Shown here piece after piece: positions 11,761-25,000 of a DNA stretch of 64,000 bases (the stretch's first letter is position 1; every line of letters begins with the position of its first letter). The translations under genes were made by a program, and so were the position numbers. The notes below the pieces were generated by a model. It worked only from the letters and a program-made list of their open reading frames with translations, was not told where the DNA came from and did no database searches. The stretch is from Trichobilharzia szidati (taxonomy: Eukaryota; Platyhelminthes; Trematoda; Strigeidida; Schistosomatidae). The stretch lies in the NCBI GenBank assembly GCA_944472155.2, contig OX235271.1:88301256-88365255 (forward strand), in the 5' to 3' direction.

Positions 11761-14212
11761 TCAAGATCCTTTCATGTAAACATGTGTGGTATGACATTTT
11801 CGTCCAGTCCTCACTGTCAAGGGTTGTGAATATGGATCTGTGATACTATGTTCATGGGGTCTGATCTAATGCCATAGAAGCCATATTTCTTTGTATTCAG
11901 ACCAAGACGGATAGAGCTATATTGGATATGTTGTTAGGTCCCATACTTGTAAGTTTTTGGATCTTATTATACAGACAAGTAATAGTTTAGAAAATAGCAA
12001 ATATACACAAAATAAGTACAAATCAAACTAGCCCATGGCACTTAAGTAAAATTTGGCGTTAGGTGCACCAGTTTGTGTGTTGCAGACAAGTAGGTACGAT
12101 GGCACAACTGCACGAGCATAATATCCTCCAGCCTGAAAAAGTATTAATGTGATGTGGGACACAAAACGATCAACAAACCAAGACAGGCAAAAAAGTGGAC
12201 AGTTTAAATTATGACATATTTCGGCACCACTGATTATAATACTATAGCACATCCATGTTTTCACGTTCTACGATGTACTAACGCTGTACATGGCCAAATA
12301 CTAACAACGTTGTATTAAGAAGCACAAGTGAAGACTTGAAAAGATGTATTTTTAACGATATCAAATTTCTAAAAGCGCTAGGAGAACGAAAATGTGTTTG
12401 TCTGCGCCAAACATATATATATAGCAAACCAATAACAATGTTCAGTATTCGGCAATGGTGTGTGAAATTAGTTTCTGTAAACGTATAATATGCTTACATG
12501 GATTGATCTTATAAGCGTACTATCAGAGTTAATATAGGGGCACTCAACTTTGTAGGTGGGATGAGTGCTTAGCCAACTAGAGATTCCTCATGAATGACTC
12601 AACTAAATATGACACTGTGTGGAATAGACCACATTTTTGACTATTTATTTTCACCTTAACAAGTTCGCTTTAATAATAAGTGCCATCACTCAAATAAAAA
12701 TAATTTGAAACTACATTCAAATGATTTTGTGGGAATGTTCATGACTATATGCCAGTTTCCGCTACATGAAGTTATCTTCCACATATGTCTAAAAGTGCTA
12801 AAATAGAATTACTGAGGCTTCTTATATGCTAGTGACCAAACATGGATGTCACTGTTTTTTGGAAGAGCTGCTGAGACTGCCTTTATAAGACATTATTTCG
12901 GAGATTATCCTTTAATTTACGTAGTACATTTTGTGCGACGTGCAGTGCATTCATGAAACTGCTATAAGCCTTTTCTCAGAACATAACGAGCACCGGTTTT
13001 TTAAAACTCTAAATCAAGTGGTCTGAAAGAATACACGTAAATACTCCCGATATGAAGTACACACGGAGCAACTAGGAGGAATACTTCACCTCCAGCTCAG
13101 TAGTATGTTGAACACTCCCCTACGAAGGCGTGATGGTCTATTTGGCCTCTACTGATGTGAGTGGTTTAGGTAACTGTGCATTTTTCTTTTACGGGAAAAC
13201 AATCTCACATATTCAACTGAATTTATCTGGTTTTTATCTTGGTGCTACTCCCACTCTTTCTGACTGCAGCTGTCTGATGAATTTAAAGAGACCCGAGCAA
13301 ACGAAAATACGTTGATCGCTATCCTACAGTAAACCTGATAGTTTTGCTAAAAGCAGAAGTCTCAGAACTTCTGCATTTCAAGGGTATCGGGAAACAATTA
13401 TATATTCAGCAGAAAATGGTCCTATATTATTAGAAAATTATTGTTGTGTGAGATACAGTCTAAATAAGACACTTAAGTATTTTTCGCAGTTAAAAAACAT
13501 TCATATGACAGAGATTATTAAATGGTAGGTCTTGTCTTTTACTGGTTATTCAGACGTACTGATGGCGTAACCAACTAGAATATCTATAGAATTGTAGATG
13601 TGCTTGAAAAGCAGAATCAATGGTGTTTATTATCCGGCGCTATTCGGTAACTGAGAAGCTACGGTGTCTTCTTCGATTGCTGTCTCGCTCAGTGTTAACT
13701 ACTATTCCCTTGAATCCGAGTGAAGCATGGAGATTCAAAAGCACATCTCTACTTGATATAGGAATTGAATATGGTTGATATCGAATTCGTGCATTCTTCT
13801 GCACTTTTTTGTGGCTTTTTGATCGCTAAAAGTCAATGGAATGAATGAATACAAGTGAAGATTAGTGTTCACAACTGGGCAGAAACTGCAATATGTATTA
13901 CGATCACTTGCAACATTCACTGTTTTCTGCTGAAATTTTTAACTGAGTTAACTGCACACTTGAACATTCTACTAATTTGGTGGATTTGAATACCATCCTT
14001 GTGATCGGGTACGTAAGGACATCTGAGAATCATGTTAAGTAATTCCCGTATGCTGTTAAACTTTTTATTCTGAAAACAGGAGCATTCGTAATCTTTTACT
14101 TTATGTAAATGCAGTTACATACAGTTGCACTAAGAACTCAGTGCAACTGGCTGCGCAATAGTTAATATACGAATAAACTGAAAAATAATGTCCTCCTTAC
14201 CTTCTGAACAAC
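11761..14212. other. No gene recognised
   Basis: AT-rich, many stops in all frames. I saw no coding, RNA or repeat signal that I can support. Confidence 0.5.
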
Positions 14213-15975
14213 TTGTGCTTATTCCAGGATAATAACTTTCTTTCACCTATGAGCCTAAGTTTTGTCTATGAAATCGCCATATTACACCAATTAAATCTTC
14301 CCTCAAAACGTAGGCCACTTGAAACCCATAGCGGCATAGCAACAAGCATCATAGCGGGGATATCTAGGGCATTTGACGTGGTATCTCACAGTATTCTCTT
14401 TGAGAAGCTGTATTCATGTGGGATTCGCAATCCATTACTGAGCTGGTTAAAATCGTTTCTAAGCAATAGGGTACAAATAACCAAGGTTGGATCTGTATTG
14501 TCTCATCCTAGGCAGATCACAAGTGGGGTTGTGCAAAGTAGTGTCCTAGGTCCACTTTTATTTACAGTATACATTAACAGCATTTGCAACTGCTTCACCT
14601 CAGGTAAATCATTCCTATATGCTGACGACCTCAAAGTCGTTTACTCCTGCTACGCTCATGAACTAAGCGATATGGTAAATAAAATACATCTTGAACTAAG
14701 TGGTCTCGCAACATGGTGTACTGAATCCTGTCTAAAGTTCAACATTGATAAATGCGGCTGGATTTGTATCGGAAACAGTAACCTTGACCTGAATCTTGAA
14801 ATAAATGGGCGTAAACTAGCCAAGCTCAACTCGGTCGTAGATCTCGGTTCAGATACTCTAGTAACTTAACGTTCTCTGAACAAACTGATTATGCCAGACG
14901 TAAAACACGAAGGCCCCTAGGATGCATAACTCGCAATTTCCTTTGTTGTGAAACTAGGGTTTTATTATATAAAGTATGTGTCCGACCTATTTTAGAATAC
15001 TGCCCGTTTATTCTTAGCGGACTCAGACAAAATGACAAGCTTAAGTTAGAAGGAGTGCAACGGCAATTCACCTTAAGAATTCTTGGTTTAGAAAGCGGTC
15101 TCCAATACTATGAACGTTGCGACAGACTAAGTTTAGAACCACTCTGGAAAAGACGTCTTAAGCTAAACCTGATTTTTTACTACAAGCTACTAATCTGCTC
15201 GTGCACTCCTCCGACCAAAATTAAACCTACCGCTGTCATCAGTTACAATCTAAGAAATCATCACAACCTAGCTGCTATAGAGCATTGTCAGACTCACATG
15301 CGGTATAATTTCTTCTTAAATAAGTTTTCAGTCATTTGGAATAGACTACCAGCTGATGTGCGCGATGCAAACACACTCGCAGTGTTCATCTCCTCAGTCA
15401 CCAGACTGCTCAAAGATGACAGTGCACTTCTGCGTCTGAACTACACCCACTTTTTCGCAATAGATATTTAAGTTCATTAAGTATAGTTACAACAAACTAC
15501 AATTATAATTATTATAATGTATTACTTAATTTAAATTATTATCAAATTTGGATATAAATCAAGAATAAGACTCGATGCCGTACACACCAAGTTATATGGA
15601 GGAATTACTTCAGCTTTATTTTTTCCCAAGTATTTGTAATCCATCCAAAACATACTTGGGTTTTTTTGTTAATGCGAAGACAATATTTCTATATTTCTTG
15701 ATGTGCTCCATTGAATGACTAGTTATCATATTGTTCCCATAGACAAAATGACTGCAACCTTATAATTTTACCATGAACCAAATTTATGTAATTTAAATGA
15801 TACTTATCCATGCCTGTACAATTGGTGTGTCCTACACAGGTAGGAAAAAATCTATTTTATTAAATTACTATTATTAAATATGCTTACTACTCGTATATGT
15901 AATTTATCATATTGATGATGCCTGTAAACTGGCGTCCCTCATGTAAAAATGAGAATATACTATTATTATTATATG
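14213..15975 (+). mobile_element. CR1-like LINE, RT fragment to 3' end
   Basis: Reverse transcriptase from the QDNNFLSPMS motif through FLYADDLKVVY (catalytic YADD, about 14610) to 14869. One frameshift near 14850 follows, then the C-terminal part VQRQFTLRILGLES ... IWNRLPADVRDANTLAVF to 15471. The 3' untranslated region (15620-15965) matches the minus-strand copy at 9325-9655 and ends in an ATT-rich tail. No ORF1 or endonuclease is present, so it is 5'-truncated. Confidence 0.85.
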
Positions 15976-18960
15976 CAATAAAGCCACTCCTAAAAGTCTC
16001 AAAGCCGAAGTGAACACAGCACACAAAATAAATTACGTCGATTATGAAAATCACCATACTGGTCGGAATGGACATTCCTTCTTATTTCTCAGCAGGAAAA
16101 ATATAAAGTGTCCTTTAAAACACATGACATATATTTCTTCACATCGATACATTTAGACAGCTACAGGGAGTATTTTGACTTAGAAAATTTGAAACGGAAG
16201 AAATTACAAGAATGCCAGCGAATTCCTAGAATCATGGTTTATGGATGAACTATCACTCAACAGAAATATTGTTTAAGGTTATATTTGTCGATCAATAACG
16301 AGTTCACTTGCCAGGAAGGATGCATATTGGGTTGGCGAAACGTTGGATGGAAACGCAAGTGAATACAATAATCAAAAGCCTTTGGAGATAATACATCACA
16401 ATGACGGTCTTCAGGAAAGATAGTTATTTGTCTCGTGGAAGTTTCCAAAACAGGCTTCGTTTCTATACATGCTCCGAAGACATCGTGTAGAAGACACAAC
16501 CACACAGAAAACTTCAGCACTACGTCTACACTGTTCATTAAGTTTACTGTGGCACAAAGCATGCTGAGAACTATGTTTGTGGGTTTCACAATATAGTTGG
16601 TATGTTCCCCGTATGACGAAATATAGCACATTTCATTTTATGTTTTGATTATTATTTCAGTGGCTTATAGTAATTCCACCACAAATACCGCTTTATCAGC
16701 CTGTATACAGAGAAATAGGTATGACTACATGAACTTTATTACAGGCTCCGCAAGGGGTCGCAATCAATGTGCCCAGTCACTTGTCTTCCATATTCACGTT
16801 ACTCGAAGTCACTTTTGCAGCTTAACCATCGTACTTCCTGGCACACTTTCTCTTTGTTTTTTTTCTAGGGCTAACTCCCTTGGTTTACCAGAAAACGTGT
16901 GAGCCATGATTCCTTAAAAGGTATTATCTTTGGACCAACATAGGATGTTTGAGTGTCAGCTGCCATTAAAGTTGGAAATTTCTCTGGTGTCTTCCAGAGT
17001 GTTTTTTTCGCTGTTGCCTGAGATCTGACTAGGTTTATCAGACGATAACTGCTCGCTTTGCAACCGCAGGATGTTTCTGACACTGTCATTCGTCTTTTCT
17101 TGGTATCCATCAGTAGGCCACACCTTTCCAGGAAGTGTTTGCAGAGGAATGCTACGTCGGAGCCATTAACAGTGAAAATTCATGAGATCCATTGCTTAAA
17201 CAGAAGGTGAAGAATCAGTGTCTTCTACATGAAATTCGCGACGAGGGTTATATTAACGACCCGAAGAGTGACGGAGGACTTATTTTCCCCTAACTCGGTC
17301 GTTGTTTTCGGCATGGTATTGAATGCAGCTTCTGTATCATTCCAGAAGTATATGCCCGGGATTTTATCTTCAACGAGGAATGAGCAACCTTACCGTCACC
17401 CCTCTTAGGTTGTCGCTACCTGAGAAAGGGTTGTCCATGTCCCTGTTACTTATGGGGTAGTTTAGGCTGGGCACACGGTTATGCGCCGAACCACCGGTGA
17501 TACCGGCGGAATTCTTGTTTATGTGGTTTGTTTGGGTCTTCTCCTTTACTTAGAACGTGCTCTGTTAGACAATCTACTTAAGTCGTCCTGTGTTAGCCAT
17601 TTGTGGCAGTGTTTCTGTTGGTGACTTAATGTTGGCTACAAGTTCTGAGACTATTAAGCTGTTGCTCATACCCACATGTTACATTTGTCCTTCTGAATTT
17701 TCTGCTCCACAGTATTGGATCTTCGATGCGTGCTTGCTGTTCATTAAGGGAGTCAGGACCTTGAATATTCAGTGCCTGCTGCACATATCCAGGAGGGCCT
17801 GCATCCAGAATCGCCGGTTTATGGCTTCTCCCACAAGCTATTGCAAGTGGTGCAAGAATTGAGATAGGAACCCATCTCCCGTGTGCTCTTCTCTAAGCAA
17901 ACAGTGTACGCACGGGTAGTCTGACAATGGGAAGCATTTTACCACTTGCGCTCACTCGCTGTATGTGGTTGCTAGGATGGGGAGTGAAGTATAAGTTCCC
18001 ACGCCTCCTGGCTAATCTGATTAGTTAACGGAGAGTGCACGACACTATAACCAACGGCTTCAGGCCTAATGCTATGGTGGTCAAAGTAGTACTCTAAGTC
18101 ACCAAATCACAGTTCTGGATCATGTTTATCAAACTCAGGTAATCTAACTATGACGGTTACTAAAGAACCGATCCCCACAGGAAAACAGTTTGTAAAATCA
18201 GATAGCAGGGCTAGGGAAATTGTGTTGAAAAGATATCTACATTTAGGATACTAACTGTTGTTTCATTAAAAAGGAACAAGGTGCATTCGAAGCTTTCTGC
18301 CCATAACCAGAAATCTAGGGCCAGAAAGAATTGAAGATAGCTGGGATGTCTTCATACTGAAATTTAGTTGGTTGCACCTATAACTATTCAGTTTACTCGT
18401 CTAGTGAATGCCACTGAAAAAATACGAACAGCCTGAAAGATCAGTGAGAAACATTGGAAAGGTTTCAAGGGACAGCTTCATGAAAAACCACTACTACAAC
18501 CTACCTACTGTACTACGAACCTGGAAGGACTAATATCTACTCGTTCTCATACTGCTAACACAGTAGTAAAACCACAATGTTTAGAATTCAGGGAAACGGT
18601 GATGGACCTTAGCTGTCCTTTGGCACACACTCCAGAAGTTTGGAGTATTAAAATGCTACTGATGAACCAGACCTTCATGAGACCAACAGTTAGGGGGAAA
18701 CAGGAAGTCACAGGTGCTTAAGAGAGAGTAATTGATAATTTATCGTGAATTATAAACTTACAGTCTGAATGTGAAATTGCTTTTGTTTATAAACATCGCT
18801 GCCCAGGTTTTTTCAAGGTGATGTTACCCGGTATTTTAAATGTGTAAATAACAAGGCGGAAATGATATTTTTCAGGCGAATTAACTTCTAAGTCACATTT
18901 CACACCACATAAGGTTGGCGTTTCATTCTTTTTCATTACCGCCATAGATCTTCATTGAAA
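15976..18960. other. Upstream region of the adhesion gene
   Basis: No coding exon or known repeat could be supported here, and no TATA-type promoter was called. On the minus strand about 80 codons are open around 17635-17872 without an ATG (includes RSHKPAILDAGPPGYVQQAL); I do not recognise it. The promoter and 5' untranslated part of the adhesion gene should lie close to 18960. Confidence 0.4.
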
Positions 18961-19045
18961 ATGTTCTACCCAAACCTCAGTGGAACTGAAATGGTTTTAC
19001 TTACATTTATTGCTGCATTTTATTTGGTCATTCCTATATCATCAA
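18961..19045 (+). CDS. Exon 1: start and signal peptide
   Basis: Encodes 28 residues with a hydrophobic core (MVLLTFIAAFYLVIP) ending in small residues, typical of a signal peptide. An in-frame TAA at 18910-18912 precedes the ATG; a second in-frame ATG at 18991 would also keep the hydrophobic core. The donor GTAATA follows at 19046 in phase 1. An extra upstream untranslated exon or trans-splicing cannot be judged from sequence alone. Confidence 0.8.
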
Positions 19046-22000
19046 GTAATATAGATCATTTATTCACATTGTATTTCAATAGTAACGTATCCGCCGTCTA
19101 TGATTGAGATGCCACCTACGGATATTGTGTTTATACCGGGCGAGGCGATACGTTTACCATGTGTTGCGAGAGGTTCTCCGTCGCCAAAGTAGTTTCCATA
19201 TTTGCTGATTTATTTCTCAGATATTATTGGTATAAGAATGGACAGTACTTTAATTGGGCTGCAAACACTGGAAGGTATACGAAGTGGCCAGACCACGGCA
19301 CCCTTGTGATTGCTAGACCTGGTACTGACGATGATGGAATGTACCAGTGCATAGCAAAAAACCAGTTTGGTACAGCCCTGTCTGTAATTGTGAATGTTAA
19401 AAGAGCAGGTAAGTTGTGGGAGATGAGACAGTTTCCACCCCACTCAAAGGAGTCTAAGTACTCCATCACTTGAAATTAATTCATATTTTGTGAGATCAGT
19501 GTCCAAGTGAATTTGATTGACAAGCATCACCAAACTAGATACAGATTTAATGCGTTTCAGTGAGTGAAGAGTCGGTTGAAAGATTCCCATAATGTCCTAA
19601 AGTTTCCTGGTGAAAAATTGCTATTGAAATACCTTGTTATCCGAAATTCCCCCCAGTGTTCTTAGCACGGAATGCTTGTGGTCCCTCTGTATTCGCTCAG
19701 GACATTACTTAATGCTTGTTAAAATATTGAGGGCGTATTATTCCATCTTTTAATTTAAATTTTAACTGGAAAAATAAAAATGCCTATAAACACTTGTGAT
19801 CCTTCCAGTATCCGATATCCACTGTCGTTTTTACGAGCTAATGTAAATCAATTTGATTTCTTTGTGCTCGTTTCTTGATTGTGAGGTTGAGGTTTCTGGT
19901 TTTTGGTAAGCTTCTGCGTATTTCGTCCCACCACTCTACTGTCGTAGCCTTGGTTGACTCCAAAAGGAGTAGTGCTGGGATTAATTATGTGTTGTTTTAG
20001 TATGCGCTGTGTTAAGACTTTGTTGCTACTGTGAATGGAGTTGATCCTTTCACTAGTTAGTCTTTCGGTGTCGTCGACAAAAGTAGAAAGATAATAATAA
20101 CAGATATAATAAGTGTGGGTTATTCAAACTAAAAGATAGGAAAAGAAATGAAGAGAACGTAAAGACAGACAGCTAATTAAGTTTAAAGTTGATATATATA
20201 AATATAATGATGAGTGTAAGTGTATTAGTTGGAGTAGTCAGGAAAGTTAAACAGAAGAGAATGTAAAGAAGTAAAACGATGAGTTTAGGTGTCTACACAT
20301 TAATGGTGTATGGAATTTTAAGGAGATATCCCTTTCGGATGCAGCCCTTGTGTCGCTGCATGATTGTTCAGACTTCAGTTGCATAGTGTGGATATATCCA
20401 CCCTCCCATATATCTCTGTTTATCGTTGTATTACCGTTTATCTCTTCTATTCTTTGATGTACACTTGTTTCCAAACTGTCGTTATTTGAACTGATACAGC
20501 TCACAGCAAAGTTCTATGCTGATTTGTAGTCTATCCATTGGAACTGTTTATTTTACTTACATCTCTTATGGGCCACATCTAGAATAGCCTAGATGATATG
20601 TTATTTTATAGCCCTTCCACAAAATGTTCGCAGCTTTAAGATCTCTAAATGGTTTGTTGTTTTCTAAATATTTTCTTCAATGTGTTTGATTATGATCATT
20701 TTTAACTATGCTAAACATGTTTTCAGAGTTTTTAGAAGGTGCATTTTGTGCACAAGATATTGCTCATGTTAGACCTTTGAAGGTTGAGAGTACTCATTGG
20801 TGTCTGAGGCTGGGAGGACAACAAATTCTCGCCGACAGATGAGCAAGTTGAATCTCTTGTATACTTTAAATTTACGACATTGGAAATCTGTTATTGGGAA
20901 CGTCATGCGAAACGGGTCTAATTCAACAAGGGTTGATCATTTTCATAGTACAACTGCTTATTTTTAAACCAGATTATCTGTTTATTTGTCCACTTATTTT
21001 GGCTAGAGCGAAGTTTTTTCAGACATTGTATCCAAGCTTATTCAGGGTTTTGTAGATTTTCGTTAGTTGTCATCTGTTATGTACGTGAGCATCTTTTAGA
21101 TAAACAGGTTAAATAAATCCATTCTTTAAAAGACAGATAAATTAGGATAAATAGGACCCTTTCTCATGTTTAAAAGTTTTTGCAACAAATAGATTTATGA
21201 GGTGGAGAGTGGCTAGGTTTCGTTATTTAACTTTGTGATACACAACGTCTTTCTTTCTTTACTAACAGAATAAAACATGTTTCCCCTACTCATATTGCTT
21301 CGAAATGAAATTATGAAATATTCATGGTAATACTTTTTCCTGACGAGGTGTAGCCTCTTAAATTTCAAGTTGTATTACTCAGCACATTCGTTTATGCAGC
21401 AATTAAATGTATCGAATGACGTATCTTAAAAATCATGAATTCAGATAGTCTGCAGACATTTTTATATAAGGGTCTCAATATTCACTATCCACAGTGCTAA
21501 TTAACTTTTAAAGTAAGTTGCTAAAATATTCTTAATTCTTTTGAAAATAATACTTTCTACAACTAGTCCATTTGTAAACCTTTAATTAATTTGGTTTTTA
21601 TTTATTTATTAGAACTTGGTGACTTTAAAGTGACAAGAGAACAAGAGGTGCATGTTCGTCTAGGGCAGTCTGAAAAACTTTCTTGTCAAGTTCCAGTTGG
21701 TTATCCACAACCAGTAGTTACCTGGCAAACAGAAAAGAATGCTCAGATTCATTATCTAAAGGAGACAAATAGAAGAGCAACTGATATCAATGGTAACTAA
21801 ATTTTTTGAATTGATATAATAATTACTGCGTGCAAATTGATAGTGGAATTTCAAAAGTAACCTTAATCATACTAGATTTAAAACATACATTTCCCAGATT
21901 GTCAGCCCATCTACTTTATCAATCAAATAGGGAGATATATTTGTGTCCCGGTTTCCTACGGGGTGCTGAATATTTAATCTGGATAGTATTAAATAACTGT

Positions 22001-25000
22001 TTATGTTCCACCACTAAAAATATATTCAGAAATCTCCTTATCCATTCAAACTGAGGTGAACTATTTGAGCAAAGTATTCGATTACCTTTAGAACAATCAA
22101 ACTGTACTTAGAAGTTAATTGGTGGATGGTGACTAGCAGTGGAATCTAGGATACTCATCTCTTCCTTATTGGGACTCGTCATCTGGATGTGTCTGCATTC
22201 CGCAGTGAGTGATGATGTTCCCACGGGGGCTCGAACCCAGTGCCCATATTTTCAGACGCCAAAGCGTTATGCACTAGACCACTTGGGCCACAAGAGCCAC
22301 CACTTGTGCAACTGGTCATATTAATTATTTAATTCAATTTCAGATTTTCCCGGCATATACAGATGAGCAGTCCCAAATAGGATGAAATATGTGTCCTGGA
22401 TTCCACTGCTAGTCACCATCCACCAATTAACTTCTAATTACACGCCCAGCCATCGTCGAAGCATCTACACAAGGAGCCGATATGTTAACGTGAGACCAAG
22501 CACTTCTGCCCAATCAATCGACAGGAAAATCTAAAATTGAATTATATAATTATACTGTATGTTTGTTCTTTCTCTTTTCAAACTACGTGAGATTTTTATT
22601 TTGAGAAAAGTTCATTTAAACGTTCACTATGCCAAGTGAAATGTCTATTATCAAATGAATACTTCAAAGTTAGTCGCAAATACTTTTCCATCGAATCGAA
22701 TCGAAGGATTTAAGAAAACTTTTGTGATCTATGATTCCGTAATTCAGTGATTCACTTATTATTCAATATTAAAGAAACTAAATTACCGATTTTTCATTTC
22801 TTTTTATCCTTTCAAGGTTATCTCTATATTGCTACAGTAATTCAAGAAGATGATAATACACTTTATACATGCGTAGCAAATAATGAGGTGCTGCGTATCC
22901 AGAAAAGTGGTCCATCTTATCGCCTCCGTGTATCAGGACAACCGGTAACTTGTGCTACTGCATATATATATATATATAAATTTTGTAAACATACATTTAA
23001 TTAAATTTTTAACTTTATTGCTCGTACTAACCGGAAAAGCACTTGAATCTCGTCATCTTAAGAATGCAGTTCAGTTTGTTTTATTAAAAGGTACTTTGTA
23101 ATTTTTCTAAGATTCATATTTGTTACAGTGTCACTGATGTGTAAGCATAGGGTGGTGCTGAGCAGTGATCTCAGAAACTCAGGCTAGAATCCTTTAGTAT
23201 TCTATTGGTTTGTTTTTCACTTATTTATTTTAATTCCTACTGGTTGAGAGTGAAACTTAGTGCTTCAGCAACAAATTACCATTTCGCTCTGCTTTCTGCT
23301 CTCTCTTTTTTTGACGGGCTTCATGATTGCACGGCAGTTTTCATTTTCTCCTCCCATGAACTCCTCCGTGTTATTCTCGGACAACCAACCAGTCACTTTC
23401 CTTTCAAGCTACATTGAAGGGCCTGCCTAACGCTTGATGTGACTCAGAAGACTTCTTAGCGCATATCCAGCCAATCTCCGTTTCCTTCTGCATATAATAT
23501 TTGGTAATAAGATATTGGTTGGTTTGTTGTTATAGTTTCTAGTTGCTTTTGCTCTCTGGACATCTAATTTTCATTATGGAGAGAAGCTAACCTTGTGCTG
23601 ATATGATTAGTCATTGTATAATCTATTTTGTAAATCAAATTACGCTTTCTAATGACGAAATGGTTTTGAATAAATCAGAAGTTATATAAAGCTCTTGTAA
23701 TCGATATGATTTTTATGTTGTTGAAAAGAAACTTTTTGTACACAATTGAGCAAATATTCAGACAACTTAGTTCTTGAATATTTTAAGACGAAAAATTAGT
23801 TGGAGTGATATCTGCAATGTGTTTATCAGACTCTTTTGTATTTATCTTATTTACCTGGATTTTAAAATCCGTACACATTTTTTGAATTTTTTATCCAGTG
23901 ACTATAAAAACAGATTTACATTTTTAGTAATGTGGTAGAGCGAAGATAATTGCATACTGGGGATTAGCGCTATGGCTCATAGAGTAACTATTCAACAATT
24001 CAAATATTTATCCAGTTTTGGTTTATGGGAATTTGATTAGTTACAGGTTCGACTGCAGGTTGATATCAGTTAGAGAAACATTGTAACTGGAACGCCTTGC
24101 GTTTGAACTTCGATGGGTGCATACTACTGACAGAAATAGCTGCCCAGCACTTTCTGGCTCTTCAGTGGTTCTCTAACTGATGTCGGTTAGTGATCATATC
24201 TCCGACCAATTCAAACATTTCTCTGTCTAATAAACTTAGGGTAGTCAAGCCAAAATCAATACTATCTGTGTTTATTCAATAGAAGTTTCTTATAACCTAG
24301 TGTATAAGTGTGTAATTGGTTTCTGAGATGAGCGCCTAGTGTGTAGCTGTTCTAATTTTATTAAGATATTCTTTTCCCGTGAGTGTTGAGAAATCTGTCC
24401 AGCGACAAACAGTATATTATTTCTGAATTGGGGGCATTTTTACCCAATGGATATGACTGATTGTTATTTTGAAATATTAACTTTATGACTGTAGCTTTGT
24501 TATGCGCATACAACATTAAGTAGGCTCGAATTTGTCTAGACAGTGTTGTTGACTTCTGCCCATAATCTTAAACTTTGAAATAAGAACAACTGTTTTCTAT
24601 CAGATTACTTACATGTATACATAATTTTTACTTTTTTTTTACTTTAGTTAACTTATCCATTAAAGACAGAGTATAGATCTCCAAGAAAAGAAGATGCTGC
24701 AGTTGGTGATATAATCCAGTTAAGATGTATTTACAGTGGTTACCCAGAACCACTATACACATGGTTCAAAGATGATAGTGAAAAAATAACTGTAAGAATT
24801 TGTGTTAACCTACTACAACATTTTCCACTATTAACTCAAACAGTGGTTTTGATTAAATGACATTTATTATGTTATATAGTGATGTTTGTCCAGTGTACAG
24901 AATTTTCAGAGGAATTTATTGCATGAAATTTTCTCTTTGTCCGGGATCTTGAACTAAAATAGCAAGTGACAAGTAGATTGAATGAAACAGTGGTGTATCA

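Noticed and set aside
19159..19473. A separate plus-strand protein through the 32-nt intron
   Set aside because: Reading through 19189-19220 disrupts the Ig1 fold and runs past a good GTAAGT donor at 19409; splicing gives phase continuity on both sides.
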